A stretch of DNA of 64,000 nucleotides, from the NCBI RefSeq assembly GCF_000828715.1, contig NZ_AP014583.1:542501-606500 (forward strand). The letters run 5' to 3'. Numbering within the stretch: position 1 is the first letter of the stretch; each line of letters opens with the position of its first letter. Under the pieces are notes generated by a model. The model was given only the letters and a program-made list of their open reading frames with translations, ran no database searches and had not been told where the DNA came from. A program made the position numbers and the translations under genes. Below, piece by piece: positions 48,783-57,713 of this stretch. The DNA is from Winogradskyella sp. PG-2. GTDB taxonomy: Bacteria; Bacteroidota; Bacteroidia; Flavobacteriales; Flavobacteriaceae.

Positions 48783-50627
48783 ATGCAAGACCAAAAACTA
48801 CTCAATTATATAAAAGCTGTATTAGAAAATATGCCAGAAGACTGGCTTAATCTAACTACTCATAGACTAGACATTTATAATGAGTCATTGGCAAAAACAC
48901 AATTCATTGATAAGTTTGAAAGCTTATTTGAGAATAACAATTCACAGTCATCAGCACTTAAAGCGTTACCAACAGCTTACGATTATATTAGATTAGGTCA
49001 TCCATTATCTTGTGTATTAGAATGGGTAATTGCCAAATTACATGGTCTAAAATCAGAAAATATCATTAGTTTTTCTTCTCAAACAGTACCAGTTTTGGCA
49101 GTTTTAAGGACGAATCTATTGGCAAATAAAAAGACACGAATTGTTTTTACTGATGAATTACCAGAGTATTTCGATACAGAACTCATAAAACACATTTATG
49201 GTTATAATTTTGAGTTTAGGAAAGCTGGGAATGAAGACACTATTTCAGAATTCAAAGGCACTACCATTTTCATTTCTCAAGAAAATCAATTTAGCACTAA
49301 TAACCTTAACCCAGCTATTGATTTTTATGTCAATCTTTATGATGGTCTTGGAAGTGTTCTTATAGTCAATGGTGTAGAAAGCAATAAATACATCTCAGAC
49401 ATACAGCATGTGCGACGCAGAGAAACAATTGCCATGACTCCTGCAAACTGTATTTTGGCTTTAAAGTCTTTGGTAAAACAATCTTCTTTTAAAACTCAAA
49501 ATAATAAGATTAAAGCTAATAAAGCTAGTGTTTTAGACGCTATTAAAACCATTACTGATGTTAAAACAAAACCATTGGTTGGTTCCAGTGGATTATCTGT
49601 GCAATATGCAATTATGATGGGATTAATCGATGATGCCCAAGAGAACTACAGCCAAAAAGCGATTAAATTTATTGTACCTACAAATTGTTATGGTGGCACC
49701 AACGACCAAGCGAGACGAGTTGCTGCATGTTTAAGCAATGTTGAAGTTGTAGATTTAGCCGTTGATGGCGACAATGATATGGTAGCAAGCTTGGAAACGG
49801 TTTTAGATAAAGTTGCTAAAGAAGATGCTATTCCTTACATCATTGCCGAAATCCCAACCAACCCAAGGGTTGAAGTTCCGGATTTAGAACAATTAAAAGC
49901 GGTTTTGAGTAAAGAACCAAGAACAGCATCTGGTAATATTGCTATTGACCCTGTTTTTGTTTTAGACCAAACCTTCTGCCCTAACATTCACTTTTTAGGT
50001 GAAGGTGAAATACTTTCAACCGTAAGAACAATTTCTTATGCTAGTGGTTCTAAGTTTCCTAGTGGTGGTAAATGTACAGCTGGTTATTGTGTAGGTAATA
50101 AAAAAGCGGAAAGCTTAATATCTAAAATAGAGGAGCACTTATTACTATGCGATAATGAAGCAACTGCTTTACAGTATGAGATTTTAGCAACCCAAATGCC
50201 TTCCATGAATCAAAGGATCGCTAATGCTTATACCAATACAAGGGCGTTTGTCAACTATATAAAAGAGACTTTACCAAAAGCTAAAATCAATTTTGTTTCA
50301 GAGAAACTTGCAGCACAAGGGTTTACACCTTCAGTATTTTCATTAGATCTGCCAACAAAAGGAAATACTGCTGAAGAAAAGGAAGCTTACAAGCGCGCTT
50401 TAAATCATAAGCTTATTACCTTAATGATTACAGAAATTCCAAATGAAAGTAAATACTGTGTCAGTTATGGTCAATTACAAGGTTGTTATTGGACCATACC
50501 TGCAACCTCAACTCAAGGAACGACTAAAGAAGGTGATAAAGATTATATTGCTAGAGTTGCGCTTTCGGCTAATATGGATTTGGAACTACATAAAAAGGTC
50601 TTTAACGATTTTGTTCAAAGTATTTAA
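48783..50627 (+). CDS. PLP-dependent enzyme, Cys/Met-metabolism-like fold type I, long form
   Basis: The 614 residues have an unusual N-terminal half (1-250) including LKALPTAYDYIRLGHPLSCV, and a C-terminal PLP domain. The cofactor lysine is probably Lys424 in YASGSKFPSGGKCTAGY. Other family features are VQYAIMMGL, VPTNCYGGTNDQARRVA, YIIAEIPTNPRVEVPDLEQL and DQTFCPNIHF. The sequence resembles cystathionine synthase/lyase enzymes but is 200 residues longer than the usual 380-400. The reaction cannot be assigned. Imm53-like gene follows in the same direction. Confidence 0.8.
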   Translation: MQDQKLLNYIKAVLENMPEDWLNLTTHRLDIYNESLAKTQFIDKFESLFENNNSQSSALKALPTAYDYIRLGHPLSCVLEWVIAKLHGLKSENIISFSSQTVPVLAVLRTNLLANKKTRIVFTDELPEYFDTELIKHIYGYNFEFRKAGNEDTISEFKGTTIFISQENQFSTNNLNPAIDFYVNLYDGLGSVLIVNGVESNKYISDIQHVRRRETIAMTPANCILALKSLVKQSSFKTQNNKIKANKASVLDAIKTITDVKTKPLVGSSGLSVQYAIMMGLIDDAQENYSQKAIKFIVPTNCYGGTNDQARRVAACLSNVEVVDLAVDGDNDMVASLETVLDKVAKEDAIPYIIAEIPTNPRVEVPDLEQLKAVLSKEPRTASGNIAIDPVFVLDQTFCPNIHFLGEGEILSTVRTISYASGSKFPSGGKCTAGYCVGNKKAESLISKIEEHLLLCDNEATALQYEILATQMPSMNQRIANAYTNTRAFVNYIKETLPKAKINFVSEKLAAQGFTPSVFSLDLPTKGNTAEEKEAYKRALNHKLITLMITEIPNESKYCVSYGQLQGCYWTIPATSTQGTTKEGDKDYIARVALSANMDLELHKKVFNDFVQSI

Positions 50628-50670
50628 TTGCTTTATACAAACAGATCCGCAATTATATTAAACACTACAA

Positions 50671-50973
50671 ATGGAAATTTTAGAATGGATACAAAATTGG
50701 TTTAAAACCAATTGTGATGGAGACTGGGAAAAAGGTGATGCCATACAAATTACCAATATGGACAGTCCTGCTGGTTGGGACGTGGAAATTGATATCTCTA
50801 AAACATCTATTGCTAACCTAGAAATAAAATGGGTTCTCAACGAAAACGGAAAACAAGATTGGTATGGAGTGAAAATTCAAAACCAAAGGTTTAGAGCTGC
50901 AGGTGATGCTACAAAACTGACGTTTCTATTAAATTTATTTAGAGAAATGATTGAGAAAATTGAGAATGAATAA
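50671..50973 (+). CDS. Imm53-family immunity-type protein (orphan)
   Basis: The 100 residues match the Imm53 pattern: EILEWIQNWFKTNCDGDWEK, then NMDSPAGWDVEIDI, DWYGVKIQNQRFRAAGD, and a C-terminal helix. In other bacteria such proteins are found beside polymorphic toxins, which they neutralise. No toxin gene is visible within the window, so it is an orphan or has a different job. The gene is 43 nt after the PLP enzyme and ends against a broken membrane-protein gene. Confidence 0.75.
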   Translation: MEILEWIQNWFKTNCDGDWEKGDAIQITNMDSPAGWDVEIDISKTSIANLEIKWVLNENGKQDWYGVKIQNQRFRAAGDATKLTFLLNLFREMIEKIENE

Positions 50974-50975
50974 AC

Positions 50976-52384
50976 TCACTCAAATCGTTCGGTAATACGA
51001 AATGGATACCTTTCTCTCAAACGATCTCTTTCTTTATTTAGTTCTTCGTCACGACTAAATTGATTTCTATAAATGGACTCTACTATTTCACTATAAACCT
51101 CTGCACCTCTCAATTCCCAAACTGCCATTTTATGCGCTGATAAAACATTGATATAATCTTGGTAGGTTACATTATCATCATAAATATATTCAATAACAGA
51201 TGATTCATTGATATGACCCTTTAATACTTTAGATAGTTTATTTAATGGAACCATCTTGTTTTCAATTTCTATTCTATTGGAAACTTTCAACCTTAATGTA
51301 TCTTGTATTTTGAGGTTTTTCTTAAAATCCCATATCGGAATTCTAGGCGGCTCCCCTTCCAAAACAGGAAACTCATGTTGAAGTGATGATGAAATTCTAT
51401 GTCTCAATTGATTATTATAAAATTTAACGTGAGTTCATCATTGTTAGCTATTTCATAAATGATTTGCCATTTATTAAATTGCATCAACTCTAATTCTAGC
51501 TCTTTTATATATTTAATTGGTATGTTTTTATCTGCCCTCAGTCTTGGTGAAAATTTTGGCTTAAGCTCATCATTCAGTTGCCCCTCTCAGTCTCTAATTT
51601 CATTATAAACATCATATAATTGAATAGGCTCATTTTCAGAATTAAAAAGACAAGGTTCATTTTTAGAATTAAAATATATCTTAAAAACAGGATTATCGTA
51701 ATAACGTCTTTGATTATTGCTATTATTAAATGAGCTTGCTGGTACTTCTATTGTTGGATGGGCTTTAAACGCTGACTCATCTATAGATTTGTAATCTATA
51801 ACATTAAGTCTACTTAGACCAAATGTTAGAAGTAGAAATAAGACAAAATGAAATATTTTAATCTTACATTTATTCTTTTTATATACAAGACTAAGTGCCT
51901 TCCATGTATCTAAATAAAGCACAAGAATCAATAATGCTGATGGTAACAAGAAATTCATAATAAATTTTGAACCCATAAATTGCGAAGAAAAAGCAGCGAA
52001 TAAAAACCAAACTTTCGCAAACCAATGAATAAAATTAAATCCTAAAAAAACTTGATCATTTAAGATTTTAATACGTTTATTATTTCTTCTTGAAAATACC
52101 TTTTGGGGTCTAGAAAATAAGAAGCTAATAGCTATAGAATTACTTAAAATCAGTGAAATAGCCGCAAAGAAAAGATTGAATAATTGTCTATCTATTTCAG
52201 ATACAACAATAGGTCTCTCCTCAAAGTCAAGAAAAAACATTCTATCAGTTTCTCTTAACACATAAAACAAGCTATAAATTAATACTGCTGAAGATAGCCC
52301 AAGTAAGACAGACAAAACAATTCTCTTCGTAGAAATTGATTTGAAGTTTACTCGTGAATCATAAAAGAGATGATTGAAATTCAT
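50976..52384 (-). pseudogene. Membrane protein with two ExbD/TolR-like periplasmic domains, broken
   Basis: From 52384 the frame encodes 265 residues: five membrane helices, then an ExbD-like strand/helix segment, and stops at TGA (51587-51589). The same frame then continues for about 60 codons (GQLNDELKPKFSPRLRADKN and following) until about 51430. The sense then moves to another frame in NNQLRHRISSS, giving a 143-residue tail (50976-51407). Adding one A at the AAATTTT run near 51425 restores a protein of about 470 residues. Two repeats resemble ExbD periplasmic domains: IQLYDVYNEI...LRADKNIPIKYI and VPLNKLSKVL...YIYDDNVTYQDYIN. The gene is a pseudogene or contains sequence errors. Confidence 0.7.
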
Positions 52385-52500
52385 ATGCGATGGTATGTAA
52401 CAAATTAGTCTAAAATTTCAAACTTTTGTTACCAAATCACAATAAATCAACTCATAAAACAGTTATCAATCACTAGTTTTATATAAACCTCAAACACAGT

Positions 52501-53529
52501 ATGCTAAAACATCTCCTTATCTTTTTTATGTTAGTATCTATTCATCTAGCGATAGGTCAATCAACTACTAAAACTGTGATTGCTAAATCTGGAGATGGTA
52601 TTTATTCGCTTTTAAGGGATAACAATATTGCTCTAACATATATTGATAAGTTTATAGAACTTAATAAAGAAAAAATAACTTCTGGTAATCAATTAATTGT
52701 TGGTAAAAGTTATGCCCTACCTATTATAGAAAAGGATTCTATTTCCGATTTAAAAGTGTCTAAATTAGATAGTATTTCCAATAAGCCAATAGTTAAAACA
52801 GAACCTTTATTCGGCAAAGAATACAGCAAGATTATTGTTGAAAATAATACGCTTAAAAATACAGTGTACTATTTAATCTCAGGACATGGTGGTCCTGATC
52901 CTGGAGCAGTAACAACATACAATTCTAAATTAATTACTGAAGATGAATATGCTTATGATGTCACGCTAAGACTCGCTAAAAAATTATTGGCTGACGGAGC
53001 TACGGTTTACATTATTGTACAAGATAAAAATGATGGTATAAGAGATGAGCGTATTTTAGAGGTCGATTATGATGAAGTTTGTTATCCCAATAAAAAAATT
53101 CCAAGAAGTCAAAAATTGCGACTACGACAACGCTCAAAAGCGGTCAATAATTTATATTTAAAACATAAAGGAGCTTACCAAAGACTAATTGTCACTCATG
53201 TAGATAGTAGAAGTGTTGGCAAAAATATTGATGTATTCTTTTACCATCATAAGAATAGTAAAAACGGAAAACGTTTGGCTGAGCAAATACATACGACTTT
53301 TAAACAAAAATATGCGAAGCATCAACCCAATCGCATCTATTCTGGAACTGTTACTTCTATGAGTGGTTTGTACTTAGTTAAGAATACCTTACCTCCAATG
53401 GTGTATATAGAATTAGGAAATATAAGAAATAGTAAAGATCAAAAACGCATATTAAATTATGAAAACAGAGAAGCTTTAGCGAATTGGATTCACTTAGGAC
53501 TTTTAACGGATTATCAAAATCGTAATTGA
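52501..53529 (+). CDS. N-acetylmuramoyl-L-alanine amidase-like (Amidase_3)
   Basis: The 342-residue protein is exported (signal peptide cleaved near GQ20) and has a LysM-like N-terminal part (TVIAKSGDGIYSLLRDNNIA). The amidase domain has SGHGGPDPGA (first zinc His), EDEYAYDVTLRLAKKL (Glu), then VTHVDSRS in place of the usual SIHxNA (second His), and YIELGNIRNSKDQ with the catalytic Glu. Such enzymes cut the amide bond between MurNAc and the peptide. The divergent VTHVDSRS block makes a changed substrate possible. It is convergent with mpl, which recycles peptidoglycan. Confidence 0.8.
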   Translation: MLKHLLIFFMLVSIHLAIGQSTTKTVIAKSGDGIYSLLRDNNIALTYIDKFIELNKEKITSGNQLIVGKSYALPIIEKDSISDLKVSKLDSISNKPIVKTEPLFGKEYSKIIVENNTLKNTVYYLISGHGGPDPGAVTTYNSKLITEDEYAYDVTLRLAKKLLADGATVYIIVQDKNDGIRDERILEVDYDEVCYPNKKIPRSQKLRLRQRSKAVNNLYLKHKGAYQRLIVTHVDSRSVGKNIDVFFYHHKNSKNGKRLAEQIHTTFKQKYAKHQPNRIYSGTVTSMSGLYLVKNTLPPMVYIELGNIRNSKDQKRILNYENREALANWIHLGLLTDYQNRN

Positions 53530-53549
53530 TATATTATCAATTTTTAATA
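53524..53549. terminator. AT-rich hairpin between the convergent amidase and mpl genes
   Basis: AATTGATA and TATCAATT form an 8-bp stem with a TAT loop (53524-53542), followed by TTTAATAA. It overlaps the amidase stop and is weak, but it is the only candidate between the two convergent genes. Confidence 0.35.
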
Positions 53550-53557
53550 ATAAAACT

Positions 53558-54913
53558 TTATTTAAAAAGTTCCTTCACCTCATCAAAATCTAAACCACCA
53601 TAATTCCCAGAACTCATTAAGAGTAAAGACTTGTTGTCAAAATTTTGAGAAAACAAGAAGCTTTTAAAGTCTTCTGGATTGGTATAAATAATTAAATCAT
53701 CACGCTCAAAAGCAGTAGCGATTTGTTCGTGTGATACTTCTTCCAATTTTTTAATTTCTACAGCATGTGAAGAATAAAAAACCACTGCTGTGTCAGCAGC
53801 ATCTAAAGCACCTTTGTATTCTTTAAGAAATTCGGCATTAAGGCTACTATATGTATGTAATTCGAGACAAGCGACTAAAGTTCTGTCGCTGTATTGTTCT
53901 TTTACGGCTTTTGTTGTGGCTTCTACCTTACTTGGTGAATGGGCAAAATCTTTATACGCTACACTTTTAGAATTTTCGGCAATTTTCTCTAATCTTTTAC
54001 TTGCACCTTTAAAAGTAGAAATAGCTTCGTAGTAATCATCTTCATCAATTCCCATATGTTGGCAAATCCATTTAGCACCAGCTAAATTATTTAAGTTATG
54101 TGCACCAAAGACTTCAATTGGCATTGGACCCTCTGGAGTTTCTAAAAGGGTTTCTCCGTTTTCAACTGTATATTCTGGAGTTTGATATGCTATTTTTCTA
54201 ATTTGATTTTCAGATGCTTCTACAACACGTTTTACTTCTAAATCTTCTTCATTGTAATTGATGCTTCCACCTGTGACAATAGAATCTACAAAAATGCTAA
54301 ACTGCTCAACGTAATTATCATAGGTCGGAAACACATTAATATGATCCCAAGCAATTCCACTCAACAAGGCAATATTAGGTTTGTATAGATGAAATTTTGG
54401 GCGCATATCTATTGGCGAACTCAAATACTCATCACCTTCTAAAACCATAAAATCATTATACTCAGTGAGTTTTACCATCACGTCAAAGCCTTCAAGCTGT
54501 GCTCCTACCATATAATCTACATCACGATCGTGGTAATGCATTACATGCAGAATCATAGAGGTAATCGTTGTCTTTCCATGGCTTCCACCAATAACAACTC
54601 GTGTTTTATTTTTAGCTTGCTCGTATAAAAATTCAGGATAACTGTAAATTTTTAGACCTAAGTCTTGGGCTTTAATTAATTCAGGATTATCAGCTTTTGC
54701 ATGCATACCTAAAACGATAGCATCTAAATCTGTAGTGATTTTCTCAGGATACCATCCAACGGTTTCTGGTAATAAACCTTTCGCTTTTAATCTTGATTTT
54801 GAAGGATCGAAAATAGTGTCATCACTTCCTGTAACTTTATAACCTTTATTGTGAAGTGCTATGGCTAAATTGTGCATTGCTGCACCTCCAATAGCAATAA
54901 AATGTACATTCAT
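53558..54913 (-). CDS. mpl: Muropeptide ligase (UDP-MurNAc:tripeptide ligase, Mpl/MurC-like)
   Basis: Mpl attaches recycled L-Ala-gamma-D-Glu-meso-DAP to UDP-MurNAc. The 451 residues start MNVHFIAIGGAAMHNLAIAL and contain the ATP loop GGSHGKTTITSM, the metal-binding EGDEYLSSPIDMRPKF region and IAWDHINVFPTY. The C-terminal domain has DFAHSPSKVEATTKAVKEQY. EGDEY and HVNVF-like blocks distinguish Mpl from MurC. It lies 33 nt after the TolC gene, at the end of the export operon. Confidence 0.9.
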   Translation of the reverse strand: MNVHFIAIGGAAMHNLAIALHNKGYKVTGSDDTIFDPSKSRLKAKGLLPETVGWYPEKITTDLDAIVLGMHAKADNPELIKAQDLGLKIYSYPEFLYEQAKNKTRVVIGGSHGKTTITSMILHVMHYHDRDVDYMVGAQLEGFDVMVKLTEYNDFMVLEGDEYLSSPIDMRPKFHLYKPNIALLSGIAWDHINVFPTYDNYVEQFSIFVDSIVTGGSINYNEEDLEVKRVVEASENQIRKIAYQTPEYTVENGETLLETPEGPMPIEVFGAHNLNNLAGAKWICQHMGIDEDDYYEAISTFKGASKRLEKIAENSKSVAYKDFAHSPSKVEATTKAVKEQYSDRTLVACLELHTYSSLNAEFLKEYKGALDAADTAVVFYSSHAVEIKKLEEVSHEQIATAFERDDLIIYTNPEDFKSFLFSQNFDNKSLLLMSSGNYGGLDFDEVKELFK

Positions 54914-54946
54914 AGTATCCTAAAATAAGTGTTGTAAAAATACTAT

Positions 54947-56350
54947 TTATAATTCAGGATTCACAGCCAAGCTATTAAACAATTTTGCTTTGGTACTAAA
55001 AAATTTATTCTGAATTTCAATCGCTTTTAATTGGCCATCAATTAGTTTAGACTCACGAGAATTCACTAAAAACAAAGAGCTTTCACCAAGTTCAAATTTA
55101 CGTTCTTCGGCTTGTAACATACGCTCGTAATCTGAGACCATTTGTGCAGTAATTTCATTTTGTGAAACGTAAGACTCCAATTCTTGCTTTAAAGCGCTAA
55201 TCTTATTTTGAAGATTAACACGAGTGGCATCCATTTCAAATTCTGTGTCTTGCATTTTTAACTGTGCCAACTTAACATCACCACGTTCTTTTCTTAGAAA
55301 CAAAGGAAAACTAACATTTAAGCCTCCTTTATATTCTGCAGTATTTAAGCTTCGTGCAATTTCTGGTACTTCGGTTAAAAAATTGTATTCAACATCAATT
55401 CTTGGCAATAATCTATTGGCTTTTAACTTTGTATCAACCTCCAATCCTTCAAGTTTATATCCTAAAGATTGCATTTTCGAATGTTCGTCTAAAACCACCT
55501 CATCACTTCGTAATTGGTAAATATTAAACGTAGCGTCTACAATAGGCTCAGTATTTACATCTGGAATAATATTAGGCTGCAGTTCCACAGGCACATTGTT
55601 TTCTAACCATAAGAAATTAGATAATTCTAAAGCCGCTTTAATCAGCTTCACCTTGGATTGCTCTAAACCTAATTTTCTATTGTTAACTGCAATACGCGCT
55701 TCAGTTTCATCAATTTCGGCATTTTCTCCAACTTCAACTCCCTTCTACACTCCTGTAAAACGTTGTTCTGCATTCACTAAAATATTCTCAAATAGTTTTA
55801 ATTCATTATAAGCTTTTAACCATTCAAAGTAAACCAAAGATGCTTCATACAAAATGTTATTGATGTAAATATCGCGATCTGCTTTAGCTTGCTCTCTAAA
55901 TAATTTGGCTTGCTTTAAAGCGGCCATTCTATTGTTTATCATTAAGCCTTGACCTAATGGCACTGAAATACCTGCACTATACAAACCGTCTTCTGGTACA
56001 AAAGCTTCAGGGTTTAAAAAATCACCAGTATTTTCTTCGAATGTCGCCTTTAATTCGACACCAAACCAAGTCGGGATTTTAAATGTTCCCTTAAGTCTAT
56101 CGAAATATTCCGTACCCTTAAATTTCTTTCGATCATAATCGACTTCAATTTTAGGATCAAAAGCGCCACGAGATTTCATGAGTTTTGCCTGACTTTCATC
56201 TATTATCAACTCTGCCTGCTTTACAATAGGGTGAAATTTCTTTACAAATCCTAAGTATTCATCAAAACGAAGAATGTTAGATAAGTTCTCTGCTTGAGAA
56301 AATCCCATATAACTAAATCCAATAAGAACTACTAAAAGTATGTTTCTCAT
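54947..56350 (-). pseudogene. TolC-family outer membrane efflux protein with in-frame amber stop
   Basis: The frame from 56350 encodes a signal peptide (cleaved near FSQ19) and the first half of an outer-membrane factor. It meets TAG at 55745-55747, then continues in the same frame through KGVEVGENAEIDETEARIAV and into the second half ending at 54947. Without the TAG the protein would have about 467 residues, the usual TolC size, with both structural repeats (FDEYLGFVKKFHPIVKQAEL and later halves). A single base change would restore it. It is 2 nt after the HlyD gene and belongs to the TetR/ABC/HlyD operon. Confidence 0.8.
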
Positions 56351-56352
56351 CT

Positions 56353-57702
56353 TTATTTCTTTTTAGTATTTGCTGCGCCTTCTGGCTTATAATAATTAGG
56401 TGGAAAACCGTTGAGTTTTCTCCATAACTCGAACCAAATTGGTACATCATCTAATAATGCCATAGTTAAAGCTCCTGATCCCGCTCTAATAGCCTCTGGC
56501 CATTTATGATCTTCCTCATCTGGTGCTAAAAGCACTCTAAACTTTCCATTATCGCTTATAAAATTTTCAACAGCTACGACTTTTGCACCATAAGTTCCAT
56601 AGGATACATTTGGCCATCCTGTAAATACTATTGCAGGCCAACCATCAAATTGTACTCTAACTTTTTCACCAATATGAAGTAATGGTAAATCGATTGGCTC
56701 AACATAAGTTTCTACTGCCAAATCTACTTGTGCAGGCATAATACCGACTAAAGCTTCACCTTCTTTAAATGTTTGTCCTACTCCACCTCTTATAGCTTTA
56801 TTAATGTAACCGTCGTATGGTGCTTTAATGAAACGTAAATCGTTTCGCATTTGATAATTTGAATATGCATTATCTAATTTAGAGACTTGTGCTTCAGTAT
56901 CAAACTGACTAGATTGCGCTGTAAATTTATCACTCTGCGCTTTTGATATTTTATCAGCATAGGTTGCATTTACTCGAGAAATTTCTACCTGAGCATTTAT
57001 CACTTCATTCCTACTTGCTAATAACTTATTTTCTTGAGAAATGAGTTTCGCTTCAGTTTCTTGAAGCTTTAGTCTGGCATCTTCAACATCTTTGGTGGCT
57101 TTAAAACCTTCTTCTTTTAGAGTCGCTGTTCGATCGTATTTTGATTGTGCAATTCTAATATTCGTTTTCGCTGCTTCAAAATCTATACTATCACTTTTTA
57201 CTTTCAATTTAGATTGTAAAAATTTGTTTCTAGCCTGCTCTAGTTTCAAGTTTCGCTCCTGAGATAAAGCTCCAATCTGTCGATTCAGAGCTTTTACTTT
57301 TTCACCATAAGATCCAACAGACTGTGCTCTTGCATCCCGTTGTTGCGCTGTACGCTCTACCAAATTAGGATCAAAATACTCGCTCTTAATTTCAGAGATT
57401 TGCATAATCGTATCTCCTTTGGATACAAAATTGCCTTCGCGAACAAACCATTGTTCTATACGACCAGGAATTGGCGACTGAATGGTTTGTGGTCTCTGAT
57501 CTGGTGTTAGGGTTGTTACTTGTCCTCTGCCTGTTATATTCTGTGTCCAAGGCAAAAACAAAATAATGATACCAACAATAGCAAACGCTCCTAAAAAACG
57601 ATTGAAATACTTATAATATCTAGCATGAAAAACACGCTTACCTGATTTAGACGTTGTAATATCTACAGATTTATTAAGCTGATTATGAGATATATTTAGC
57701 AT
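56353..57702 (-). CDS. HlyD-family membrane fusion protein
   Basis: The 449 residues comprise a cytosolic tail of about 33, one membrane helix (about 34-53, FLGAFAIVGIIILFLPW), a lipoyl/barrel-sandwich part (IQSPIPGRIEQWFVREGNFV), a long coiled coil (about 115-280), the second lipoyl half (RFIKAPYDGYINKAIRGGVG) and beta-barrel domain (GEKVRVQFDGWPAI). It would link the ABC protein in the inner membrane to the TolC protein. The spacing is 11 nt to the ABC gene and 2 nt to tolC. Confidence 0.9.
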   Translation of the reverse strand: MLNISHNQLNKSVDITTSKSGKRVFHARYYKYFNRFLGAFAIVGIIILFLPWTQNITGRGQVTTLTPDQRPQTIQSPIPGRIEQWFVREGNFVSKGDTIMQISEIKSEYFDPNLVERTAQQRDARAQSVGSYGEKVKALNRQIGALSQERNLKLEQARNKFLQSKLKVKSDSIDFEAAKTNIRIAQSKYDRTATLKEEGFKATKDVEDARLKLQETEAKLISQENKLLASRNEVINAQVEISRVNATYADKISKAQSDKFTAQSSQFDTEAQVSKLDNAYSNYQMRNDLRFIKAPYDGYINKAIRGGVGQTFKEGEALVGIMPAQVDLAVETYVEPIDLPLLHIGEKVRVQFDGWPAIVFTGWPNVSYGTYGAKVVAVENFISDNGKFRVLLAPDEEDHKWPEAIRAGSGALTMALLDDVPIWFELWRKLNGFPPNYYKPEGAANTKKK

Positions 57703-57713
57703 GGTTGATTTCT

